Positions 19,363 to 30,783 of a DNA stretch of 64,000 nt are shown piece after piece. The DNA comes from Phytophthora hibernalis (Eukaryota > Oomycota > Peronosporomycetes > Peronosporales > Peronosporaceae): assembly GCA_012656075.1 (NCBI GenBank), contig JAAKBF010000001.1:868001-932000 (forward strand), in the 5' to 3' direction. Both the position numbers and the translations under genes were made by a program. Numbering within the stretch: position 1 is the first letter of the stretch; each line of letters begins with the position of its first letter. The notes beneath the pieces were generated by a model. It was not told the DNA's origin. It ran no database searches and saw only the letters and a program-made list of their open reading frames with translations.

Positions 19363-21194
19363 ATGTCCGCCTTCATTACCGGATCAAGTTCCAACAAAAC
19401 GAAAAAATTTGTTGGTAACCGATCAAGAAGCTTTTCTAAAGTCGTTTCTGCTGAGATCGCGGTAGAAACAGAGACAACAGCTCAGAACCCTAAAATGACT
19501 ACTGAGGCAGGAAAGGCCTCATCTGAAGCAGGCTTTAATGATATACCCACTGAAAGTGATCCGTTCAAGGAGGCATCGGCGACGGAGGAAATTGGTGACG
19601 AGTGTGAGAAACCTGCAAGTCAACTGCAGCAGCAACTTGAGTCGGCCATTGCCCAGCTCCGTCGAACAATACCAAATATTCATTCAGAAGTTGACACTGA
19701 TGCAAAGATCTTCACGTTGAACCCAGCAATACATGCCACATACATCGCTGCTGTAGCTTGCTACGAGAGTGTCCTCTTGATGGTACGTGGGCACGCTTGA
19801 CTAGAATAACGATGTTTTGCCTCATAGGAGTAATCCTTTTGCTTGTGACCAGCTTGAAAACAATATTGACGTTGACACTGCAATGTCTGGGAAACTGAGG
19901 CATTTCATCGATGCACTGCACTCAATCCAGATCCAAACAATCGATCAAAGGATAACAGCCCCCACTTCTCCACACTCTCAAGCTGAAAACTCGGTTCACC
20001 CACAGCACGGTGAACCTCAATTTCCACCACCATATCCGGAGTCAACAGTTCCCGACGAAAGTGACGTGCAAAGTGAAAGCAGTACAGCTCAGACATACTT
20101 CTCTTCGCCAAACCCACAACACGATGCACCCCGATATCCACCACCATATCCTGAGTCAACAGTTCCTGACGAAAATGACGTGCAAAGTGAAAGCAGTACA
20201 GCGCAAACTTACTACCCTCCACCATACGCAATCACAACGCCATCGTACTGGGCATTTTCGCCATCCATTCCTGAGATCCAGTCTAGTATCGCAAAATTAG
20301 CGAGCAAGTCACCGAACAGTAAATCCGCCGACCTCCGTTCACACTTCATGTCAAAGAAGGCTTTAGGTAAGAAACGAGCTCGCACTTCTTGCATCGTCAC
20401 CGGGATTAACATTGATGTTCTTAGGTGTGGGCGTGTATGACGTCCAGCAGGATAAACTTCAGCACGGACCGAGCTATACTTTCAGATTGACAGGAGACGA
20501 GAAGTCTAACGTAGGACGCACGACCTCTGGTGTTACACCGTCGAAAGCCAGCACAGGAAAGCCCAGCACGCTGCGCCAACGAATGAAGTCGTCATTGGCC
20601 TTCGTGCCTCCGATTCTGCTTCAATCGGAGGACAACCAACAACCAGCCGATTCCAGAGTACACGCCGCGTCTCATTACGAAGAAAAACACCTAAGAGTGA
20701 GCAGTAACGACGAGCTTTTGGACGATCTTCCACCGCACTACGGCGAAGGAGATGAAAATGAAGCTCCTGCCGAAGAACCAACAGTTGAGCTTGCAGATCA
20801 GACTGTCGAGACAGAGATGGACCGGGCACTTCGACTTCAACAGCGATTTTTCATGAGGGAATTCGTGCAGCAAGTGGTCTTGAACCAAGACACGCCGTCC
20901 CATTTCGTTCCTAGAACGAAGCACAACACTGACAATACTCCTCGACCCACCAAGTCCAAGCCGTACTGGGCGACTAGCGAGGTATCTCCTGGCATCGAGC
21001 GGTTGCTGCACCGACAACGACGAGCCCCGTCCAAATCTCGGGTGTCCAGTGGCCCCTCGCCCGTATTTCGACCATCCAAGCGTGTGGTGAAGAAACCTCC
21101 ACCCTCTCCTCCGCCACGTCAACAGCTTGACAACGACCAGCATCTCGCATGGGCCGCACGCATCAGCGAGCTGTACCAACCCCCAGAGCAGTAA
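19363..21194 (+). CDS. Unrecognised protein with tandem PPPY repeat
   Basis: Three exons: 19363-19782, 19853-20366 and 20425-21194. The introns are 70 bp (GTACGT to GTGACCAG) and 58 bp (GTAAGA to TTCTTAG), and the joined frame is 567 codons. A helical part (QLQQQLESAIAQLRRTI, LENNIDVDTAMSGKLRHFID) is followed by two 38-residue repeats, each with PPPYPESTVPDE, and by a third PPPY. PPxY motifs are ligands of WW domains, for example in Nedd4-type ubiquitin ligases, so an adaptor role is possible but inferred. The C-terminus is Pro/Arg-rich (KKPPPSPPPRQQ). No family recognised. It lies 200 bp after the previous gene on the same strand. Confidence 0.65.
20001..20214 (+). repeat. 114-bp in-frame coding tandem repeat
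   Basis: Copy 1 starts at 20001 and copy 2 at 20115; both contain CCACCACCATATCC and GTGCAAAGTGAAAGCAGTAC. The period of 114 bp equals 38 codons, so the frame is kept. Confidence 0.85.
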
Positions 21195-21282
21195 AATCCA
21201 ATATACCTAAGTTTTGATCCCCGTCCGCCCCTAAAACTCTGTTGCATCGCATGCAAAACCCTCTCTTGACTCTCATAACACT

Positions 21283-21674
21283 TTAGCTAACATGGAATAG
21301 TGACAGAAAGAGCTGCAGCTCCTTCGTGTCGCTCGACTTTGTCTCGTCTCGATGTTTCTTGTTTGTGGGCTCTTTTTCTTTAGGCAAAGGCTTGGCGTAA
21401 GGTTGTTGCCTTCTCTTTGATCTGTTGCCCTTCTGGTGGCTTTGACGACGCTGTTTGCTGCCGTTTCCGACCTCTGAAGCTCCGGTTTCGTCCTCGTCGT
21501 CACTGTCGGCCATGAACGTCGCCAGGGCCGCCAGCTGCGCGCTCTGCGTGAAATTGACGGCAACTGGTCCATGAGCAAGAGCGGCATCTCTTCTTCATCC
21601 TCTGCAATGTTCGCATTGATACCGCGCGTGGTTGGCGCTGTAGCGGCTTGCGTAGCGGAGTCCTTGGTGTTCAT
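21283..21674 (-). CDS. Small basic protein, unrecognised
   Basis: About 130 residues if one missing base near 21585 is allowed. The N-terminal part ends in an acidic run (AEDEEE) and continues in the next frame as VAVNFTQSAQLAALATFMAD, then DSDDEDETG and a lysine/arginine-rich tail (KQRRQSHQKGNRSKRRQQ, KEKEPTNKKHRDE). An acidic patch followed by a basic tail is typical of small nucleolar or ribosome-biogenesis factors, but I cannot name the family. It is convergent with the PPPY gene, with 88 bp between stops. The ATG at 21674 lies just downstream of a good initiator element. Confidence 0.6.
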
Positions 21675-21690
21675 TGTGGTGTCGGACTCC

Positions 21691-21705
21691 ACTATCGAAA
21701 ATGAG
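21691..21705 (-). promoter_or_regulatory. Oomycete Inr element of the small basic-protein gene
   Basis: Reverse strand CTCATTTTCGATAGT, 17 bp before the ATG at 21674; good match to the oomycete initiator. Confidence 0.55.
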
Positions 21706-21972
21706 AGGTAATCATAAAAGGCTGATCAACTTGATAATGTATATTATCGCTATATAAAGAGGTGGACGTTTAGATGGACACTGGTGGACATTACATTGCA
21801 ATGCTTGTTGCCGTGCGAGGCGGTAGACGAAATTGACACACGACGCGATCGGCACCTCCGGCTGACAACAGAAAGTGTTCGTTCTTGGTGACGGCCCAAT
21901 TGGTCACGGGCGTCGCGTGGCCGTCCACAGCCATCGCCGACCCATTGAAGTCTTCGCTCTGCGTCGTGCCAT

Positions 21973-24900
21973 TTACAAGAGATGGATAACGTTTGATTCC
22001 CAGTGGACGTCACGCACTTGGACGGCGGGAAGTGCTTTCCAGGTGCCTAGTTCCCAGAATCGGAGCTCCTGGTCGTTAGTTCCACTACTGCACTGCACAC
22101 GAAGCACTGATCGGTCTCGAGCGAAGTCGAGTCGAACGGTGTCTGCATTCTGCGTAGCTCCTCGTAACACGGTAATCTTGCGATAACTGGCGGCATTGTA
22201 AACGTGTACAGTACCATCTTGACACCCCACAACAAGCAACTTCCCGTCGAGTGAATACTGCAGAGTCAAGACTCCGTGACCTTGTTGTCGCTCCTGCCAG
22301 CAACTCCACTGCGTAACGACAGCATCCAATGTAGCAGTAATAACCCGAACGACTCCGTCCAAAGTACCCACAGCAAGGTGTTTACCGTCGGAGGAAAAGG
22401 CTAAAGCTCGCAGTTCATCGTTCCCACTTCCGCCCGTCGCGAATTCCGAAGCAGACTCCCAACGGTGGAAAGCCAGAAGTGAACGAGTTGCTGCGTCCCA
22501 AAGCCTCACAATGCCATCGTCTCCGGCGGACGCAAACTGAGCATGTTTACAGGGATGCACAGCTAAACCGCAGAGTTGACCATTGGTATGACCTCGAACG
22601 TACACACGAAGTCGACAGTCTTTTCCCGAAAGTGACTTCTGCTGCAATGAAGAAACCTCCACGAGCTCACAAACGTCACTTCCGGCGGTTGTAAACAGCA
22701 CATGACCATCACGAACGGCTAAAGACTGAAGCTTTGTGCTTGTTAGCGAGAGCGAGCCCAGATTGAGCTGCGCAATGTCAGCCACCACACGAACAAGCTC
22801 AAGTTGAGCATTCCAGACACAGATACGGGAATCGGCACCTGCTGAATACAGCAGCGATTGCTTCCGATCGACGGCCAGTGCTGGAATCGGGGCGTCTCCG
22901 TGGGCATCCCGTCGAACCACCGTACAAACACGGTCTTTCCAAAGGTACAAACTCCCATCAGTCTGGCTGGACACGACAATTCGTGCTCGACCAGGTATGT
23001 GCGCGATCTGCAACAATGTGGCCTGCGGATTGCACTCCTTATGGCTTGTTAAAAGACCGCTTTTTAAGCCGATCGGGCGTGTATCTTCATCACCACCTCG
23101 TCCTGTACTTGTCATGTCTTGCTGCCAGAACAAAATGTGTTGATCTCCGCATGCCACTAACTCGCAGTCTTCGCCGAAGCTCAAGCCCCACACTCTCCGA
23201 GTTGACGTCTTGCAGGTCACTAGTAAAGTCGCGCGAAGCCGTCCGCCTTCACTTTCACCTCCAGAGATAGCATAAATCGCCAACGTATGATCCGATTCCA
23301 TACCAATCGAGGCAAGTCGATGCCCATCGGGGCTAAATTCCAGCAGCAACACACCAGGTCTGTGTTTCGTGGTTATCCGAAGGACTGTGCTGCCACTGTT
23401 TGCGTCCCAGACCACGATTTCGGGAACCTTTTGAGCTTGCGACGGCCACTGAGCTGTCACGAGACACTCACCTGAGGCGACCAGGTCTCCTTTCGGGTGC
23501 ACAGCCATTGCAGATATCACGGTGTGCCGTCCAGAGTCTGCATTGTGGTTGAGTAGCTGCGTTTGCGTCTTTGTGTTGTATACAACGCCGCAGGCTCCAG
23601 CTGCATACACAATTTCCCAAGAATCGTCGGCGTAGAAAATATTTCGACTACCTGTAGCACCAACGCTAAGGCCGTAGACGAACTCCAAGTTGAGGCATTT
23701 ATCACTGGTGAGCGAACTATCGGTTGCTGTCCACTTGTCGTCTTCGTCTTCAAACTCTTGGCGTTGCTGGAGGCTCTTGAAAACTGGTTCTCTCGAACGT
23801 TGAGCTCTGATACATTCCTCAAAGAGCGCCCGGTCAGCAGGACTAGTGTACCAGCCCGGGCTAGACTCTAGGGATACTGCAGACTTCAGCGCAAACCGTT
23901 GCCGCAGACGCAGTTCATCGTCGTAGTCGGTTTTCCACACTACTACCTGCGTGGATCCGCTCGAATTTCTTGCGAGTGCTGCGATAAATGCGTTAGAAAA
24001 ACTGAAAGCTACCCGGCGTATCTGTGAGCCTCGAGAAAAACATCCTGTGTATTCTTTCGTGACAACCGCGGGGTCAGTTGAGCGGTCTGACTCTGATAAA
24101 ATCGCAGGGGTGGTGATATCTCCACGGGTGAGCGGATACCAAGCAAGCATTAAGTGACCATCATCAAGCCCCGCGACTATCGTTGGTAGCGGCGAGCTCC
24201 ATTTCTTCATATTTGAAGGATCACTGTCGAAATCTTTGACACTTGTACCTTCGCTGTTGATACGTATCAAGGACGTCGTTTTTCCGATTCCACAACATTC
24301 CGCGAGCCCCTCAACTGGGCCCGAGAATGTTGGGGTCCAAGAAGTCCATGCATCGTCCAGTAGATCCCATCCTGCTGATGTATCTGTGGCGGAAGCACCT
24401 TTTTCATTTGAAGTTGAATTCTTTCGAAGAGCCCACCGGAGAAGTTGTCGAGCATTGCTCGAAGTCGCAGATTGAAGCCACTCGCCATCCACAGAGAAAT
24501 CCAAAGCCTCGATTGGGGCTGTATGGCCTACAAAGGTGTGCTCCAGCGTATACACTGGTGGGGAAACATTCGCTTCTGTGCTTTCCCAAGAGTAAACGTA
24601 AATGTTGTAGTCTCGACAGGCTAAGGCTAGCCAATTTTGACTTGTATTCGACTCTGGTTGACCGCATAACGGAGAATACTTTACCAAAGTACACCACTTC
24701 GGAAAAACAACACTTCTTGCCTGCCCGCTCGAACTGTTTTCGGTGTCGCCACAAGTGAACTGAAGTACTGGCTCGAGCGTCGTCCCATCCAGAATTGCAA
24801 CAGTGCCATCGAAAAGGGACACTGCTAAGTGGTCCCCTGTAGCACTCCATGCTAGCGCTTGTGGAGCACTTGGCATTGTTTGCTGGTGTGACAACATATT

Positions 24901-27900
24901 CGTGTGAAGATTCCATATGGACACGTATCTGTCAGCGCTAGCAGACGCCCATCGTAGATATCTGGGGTGCAGCGCTATATCATTTATCTCGCTGCTGAAG
25001 CTCAGAAGAACTCGCGCTTTCTCGCCAACTTCAGGTGATGTAGCTACCGTTTGGTTCTCTGCGATAGAGCCCTCGACAATCGGCTCTAGATCAACAGATA
25101 TCACTTCCCCATTGTTGAGTATGACGGCTGCTATCGCGGAATCATCCAGTAGGCACATGCCCTGCACGTATGCTTCATCAATTGGAGATGGGTTGTTGAA
25201 AGGCGTGCTGTTAAATAGTGGCGACAATGAATTGGCAGAGGTAGGCTTTGAACCATCGAACACCGCAACGACACGCGTGGGTTGCAGGAATGTGTTTGCC
25301 TGAATTCGGTTTCCAGGTACTCTGGCTTCACGAGTGGGGCTGCGTGCACTCGTGTACTTCCAAACCACGAGCGATCCGTTGCGTAAGGCACCTAACACCA
25401 CTTGTGATGCTTGTAAGTGTTTCAACTCCACAACCCCATCGCCGCTCGAACTTTGTCTGGCTGTACTCGATGCACGAACCGTATGAGCTGCTACCCCACT
25501 CTCCCAAATAACGACAGAACCGTCTTCGCCTCCCGTCAGCACGAAAGGAGTAACATGAACAGCGCACATCATGGTTTGCACCAGAGCATGACGACCGAAC
25601 ACGCCCTGCTGGGCTGTCACGTGCCCTGTCGCCGGGTTCAACTGCCAGAACGTAACATGGTCAACTCCACCGCTTACGAAGAGCACTCCAATGTCGGATG
25701 ATCCTGCAAATTTACCAAACAATACAGGTAAACGAGTCATGGTTGTGTGTGCTAAAGTGAGTTGACGCTTCCAGGCGTAAAACGCCAGCGTATGCACATG
25801 ACTGTGAGCGCTTTTCCAGATAACTGCAGCCAAGTCACTTTGAACATTACGAGAACTGCTGTCGTTGGAGTCACAAAAGTCCACGCTAATTAGCGTTTTC
25901 CTATCATTTGTCAGCGTGGATGGAATCACGCTCGCCTTGAGTGTTCCGACTTGGTGAAATGATTCACCTGTAGAACTACCAGAAGCAGGAGATTTTTCCG
26001 TGCGCAGAAGTACAACGCGGTCGTCTCGCCGGCTCCCAACAGCTACTACAGGTTCGGAAAGGTGTTTGACAATGCAAGATACCGAGTGCTGAAGCCGGGA
26101 GGTGACCACGCGCTGTCGAGTTCCGGAAGAATTTAAATGCCGCACAACCAGCAATGTCCCCACTCCATACAAGTACGATCCGTTCCCAAGACATGCTAAC
26201 GACTGGTTCAAGCTCGTGCTGCGGTGGTTGAATCCGTACACGTAAGATAATGACAGGGCTAGATCGGGTGCTTCAGAGCGCTGAATCGAGCTATCAGAGA
26301 GGCCTCGCACAACTACAGCATGGGAGACATCTCCACCAGTTTTTCGTGCCTCAACGCGCCGACGTGGAAGCGCGTCTTCATCTCCGTCATCACCAATTGA
26401 CAATCCATATCCGAAGTACAAATCTTTCAGTCCTAACACCTGCAATCGTTTACGAAGTGTTTGGTCATAGAGGCAAGCAGGTCGAGGCTGAACATCGCCG
26501 AGCTCCTTGACCACGCGCCATTGGCAAATTGCTTGACCGAGTTGACTGCTTGTGATAGCGATGCTTCCGCGGAGAGCGAAGTCTCCAAATAATGGCGGCT
26601 GGCACGAAGGTAAGCAAAAAGCGAAGCATGCTGTGCAAGGTGCGCTTTAGGCACACTTCGGGACAACCAACAATGTTGGGAACTATCCCCAGCAGTTGAC
26701 GTCAGAGGTGGACACGGAAACTGTGTTAGATGGATATCGCCATCGCTGTTGAGGACAAGTGCCAAACCTCGAGTAGTGTTACCCACGACACAGGTTCCAC
26801 CGTCACTTCCTCGGATGTCAATCGGCAATCCACCAACGTCCCACCCGATAGAAGTGCTACGAGTATACCATTGTACGTCACAAATGATAGCCATTGAAGT
26901 CACGCGTGTACCCGCGCGTTGACGGAGGTCCCAGAAGTATAATGTCGAGTTACCATGCTGCGTTCGGAGAAAAGCACCATCGATACTGAAATCTAGCGCA
27001 TGAGCAGGTGTTATTTCACGGGAGCTCCCGGCAGTATCATCGCCAGCTTGGGGTTTTAGAAGCATGTACCGAGAAAACGACGAGTTCCAGGATCAAGTCT
27101 GTACAGGTAAACGAGCCCATTGTCTCGTGTCACCGCAAGCAACAGTTCAGTTTTCAAAGGCCCAAATCGCATCGCAATCACGGCTGAGCTCGTGTTTTCA
27201 TCGTAGTCTCAATTGTCATGACACTGCTTGATGCTGCACCAGCGCGCCGTGCAAGCATCACGGTCCCATCTTCGCTGCCTATAGCGAGACGCTCTCCATC
27301 ACTACTAAACTCCAAAGCGCTTGGAGCTGCGGCAGCCCCAGGAAAACGCAGGTGCTGAACAAAAGACCGGCGACGGAGGCTCCAAAGTTTAACAAAGCGT
27401 TCCCCGACACCGCACGAAGCAAAACATCCACCGGTTGTACTCGCAGTAGCAATACTACGCGTAGGCTGTCCGGTATGCCCTGAGGCAACAATAGTCCATC
27501 GAAAAGTATTGATTCGGTTGCTTGCTCCAGTTTCGTTTGAGGAATGGGGTGGAATTTCGTCATCAATCTCGAAAATGTTCCCTGCTCGAGTAGCTACGAG
27601 GAAACGTCTCCTTTGAGCGTCATAATCCAGAGAAGAAATGCGAAAGTCGTCACCTTCCAGTATGCTTTCAGGTCTAGCGGATGATAAAGACTTCAGAGAA
27701 GACGACGGGGTGACCTCTGGGACTTGAAGCAGAGCGTGTAAATCGAGTGACTGTCCTATCGGGCGCAGGGTAGAGTCCCATTGCTTTATCTGGCCATCCT
27801 TGCCAGCCGAGAAAAGAACCATTGACTGGCACGACAGCAGACCCACATTGACGCTGGTCTGAGGATCATGCGCTTGAATACACCGCGTTAGAACGTGACG

Positions 27901-29787
27901 TTCAAAGAGTAATAGTTCGCCACGCGCTGTTCCAACAACGGCAGTTTGGATACCGTAGTACGTTGCGCTCAAGCACGCAGGTACTGTGTGCAATGGTGGG
28001 TCGACGGTCCCGTGCCAATGCGGCTTCTTGTGCTTGAAAAACCGGCCAGCGACGTGATGAAACACGACAAAGTGTGCACCAACGACGGCAACCTCGTCGC
28101 CGTCTTCGTTCAGAGCCAACGCAAGCGGTCGTTTGCCACTTCCATTGGTTATAGCTCTTGCTGCAGGATGAGCCCGGCCGGATGCTACGACAGCTTCTTT
28201 TGCCAGTTCCACAAGGCCATGGATGCACCGTCGTCACTACCAATGGACGCAATCAATGCCTCGGTCTCTAGCGGCTTCTTCTTCATCAAGTTACTACTCA
28301 GGACAGCAGACGAATTTCCACCTGCGCCACTGCGTTCCCCGAGTGATAATGCTTGCGTTTGTCGAAGTGTGGCTGTTGCTGCTGATGCAGGAGCAGGAAA
28401 ACTAAGGTGAGCGACTCCCGCTGGATGAAAGTTGCGCAATACTGCAAGGCACTGTAGCGTATGAGCATTCCACACGTGAATCTCGGAACCGCTTTTGTTA
28501 TCTGTCGTACTGGAAGCGCACGCATCCCCTGTTGCAACAATCTCTCCGCTGGCGTTCACATCTAGACATCCAATCGGGCGTCTGTGTCCTCGATAGTAGC
28601 GCTGTTCATGACGTCCGGAACTGTACAATACGACGTAGCTTCCAACAAAATACACTACTTCGCCTGTTGCTAGTAGGCGACACGCGTTTCGAGCTGAAGG
28701 TCCACTGGTGCCGTATACCCATTCTAGCTGCAAGTTAGCCGAGGGTGGCATACCATTATCTTTGCAAGCTGATGATCCACCGTTCTGCTGCGAAGTAGGC
28801 TCAATCATCCATGGTGGCGGGAGCTCTGCCCACTTTCGGTTGCTACCGAGTTGGGCTGCAAAACCTGCATCTTGACTGTTGTCGGAACGTCCCAGGTCCT
28901 CAACGTCCAGATCCGAGTCGTCGTCACTGCCATCGGGGTGAGAGTGCATCCTCAAACCCCACAGCCTTTTCAGCGATGAGTCGAAAGCGTTCAACCTGCA
29001 GCATGAACTCTCGGTTGCTGCGAGCCCACGCGATAAAGTCTTCAAACCCGAGCACAGCGGTCGCTTTGTCCACGTGCGAAAAAGCGTTTTCTGCGAGACC
29101 AAGGCATAACAGCATAGCCTCCATTGAACTGCTCGAGGCTGGCGCGGAGGTAGCAGACGAGTTTTCAGGACCACCACCAGTTAAAAGCGTCATGCCGATC
29201 AAAACGGACTTCATCAAAAGTGCCTGCAACCAAAAGGAACGCGAATATTAGTACCAGTACCGCCACGATCATTGTAGCAAGTGCGAAATCGGACACCAAC
29301 CAGCTCAGCCAGCGATAACGAGCCATTGTGGTTGAAGTCAAAGAGATCGAAGGTGACTACCAACACAAAATTCGTCAGCGTCTGAAACTAACGAACGCCG
29401 TAATGCAAGACATACATCTGGCTTTGTCCTCGAATGACGCACGACACACGCAAGCCAGCGCTGCGAGCAGTTCGAGTCCGTCCACGCGGCCATCTCGGTT
29501 GGCGTCCAGAACCTCGAAAATCTCCTCGATCCCGACACTTTCGGGCGCCTTGAGCAGCAGCAGGCTCTCGAATTGGCTCGCCGTGACGGCAAAGCCGAAG
29601 GTTTTCTTGAAGCGGCGATGCAGCTCCTCCACGTCCGCTAGCGTCCCTGTTTACAATTGCGTGAGTTAGTAGTTGGTATCAAGAGCTTCAAGTGATGGAA
29701 CGCACATCTGGCAAAGTCTCTCGTCTCACGACGTAGCTCCACTTCAGCGTCCACGAGGCGGAACTGGGTGCCATTCGCCGCTCCCAT
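21973..29787 (-). CDS. EF-hand/EML-type giant WD40 protein
   Basis: Exons (reverse): 29787-29706, 29646-29416, 29356-29301, then 29223-21973. Introns are 59, 59 and 77 bp; the first has a perfect CTACTAAC branch point. About 2,540 residues. Two EF-hand calcium loops come first (DANRDGRVDGLE and DFNHNGSLSLAE). Three EMAP-like units follow, each opened by an EML signature: LEWVYGTSG (about 28,760), LSYVYGFNH (about 26,240) and LNLEFVYGLSVG (about 23,690), with many WD40 blades between. This is the EML5/6 layout with EF-hands added. EMLs bind microtubules, so calcium-sensitive microtubule binding is the inference. Five single-base shifts (near 28935, 28198, 27195, 27060 and 26527) sit in or beside short homopolymers and look like sequence errors. 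Confidence 0.8.
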
Positions 29788-30783
29788 CGCTTACAAGACT
29801 GATGGAACGGATCCCAGAGCAATTGAGACTCGAGCACCAAAAAGTATCTTTGGATCGCGCCCTTTGAAGATCGAGCCGCCAAACCCAAATTGAAGTTGAA
29901 CCAGTGTGTGGCAACCCTGGCAGTTCGTGTACAGCTTAATTCATTGCAGCCTGAACTATCGATTCGAAGGGGATGAAGGTGGATGAAAGTTGACGCACCT
30001 TCGTCTGCGATCAGCTCTTATCTTACTTCTCGCATGCTCAAACAAGGCTCTATCAACTGCGGACACACAAATCAGACGACGTGGCTTACAAACGAAAGTA
30101 GCTGCTCACTGAACCTGGTGTTGATCCAACCGCACACGATTCATTCGGTTCGGAGCAGTTCGTTAAACACCGCGTTGTTTGCTCTGCCTCGCCTTTCTCA
30201 GCAGCAACTGCTTGCCAGCCCTTACGTCCAGCAATCGGCCCACAACAGGAAGCGGCTCACTACCCACATGTTCGAGCTTCGCCTACGCCAAAACGGAGGC
30301 CCGACAGCCTCGCCGTCGTCGCATCCAGCGTTTTTCCAATGCTGACAATGGCCTCAAAGTTGTCGCCATTAACTCGAGAACGCTCGCGTCGTGTTCCTAT
30401 TGCACCGCTGGCATTAACTCACAACGGGTTCGTATCGGAGACGAATGTCTGAAAACCCTACCGATCGTAGAACAACTACCAACCAAGAAAAAATAGAAAA
30501 GCGAACCTTCCTGCTCGACGAAACAGTCCCTACTCGCCCGTTGAGCCAGCGCAACGCTCCGCCCTTCGTGCTGGCATGTTTCGCTTGCCATTAAGCGTTT
30601 TCCGCGCTTCCAGAGCTCCTCATCGCGTCTGCATTCGTTAGCGAACCAACACGAGAGAGAAAACGACACTTTTGCCCGCTCGAGTCGCGCGTGGCAGTCG
30701 TGTCGAGGTGCCTACTTGCAACGAACAGAGCTCGAATCGTTGGCCAGGGACAGTAACTGAACAGGGGGAGACCAGGCGCGACG
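29788..30783. other. 1-kb divergent intergenic region
   Basis: Lies between the start codons of the EML gene (-) and the GPCR-PIPK gene (+), so it should hold two promoters. I found no clear Inr/FPR match for either gene. Confidence 0.45.

Noticed and set aside
19783..19827. A 45-bp intron ending at CTCATAG in the PPPY gene
   Set aside because: It leads straight into a stop codon. The later acceptor at 19852 has a pyrimidine tract and keeps the frame.
29225..29320. Reverse-strand open frame with a transmembrane-like stretch (MIVAVLVLIFAFLLVA)
   Set aside because: It covers the end of the second EF-hand exon and the following intron; the hydrophobic run is the intron's pyrimidine tract.
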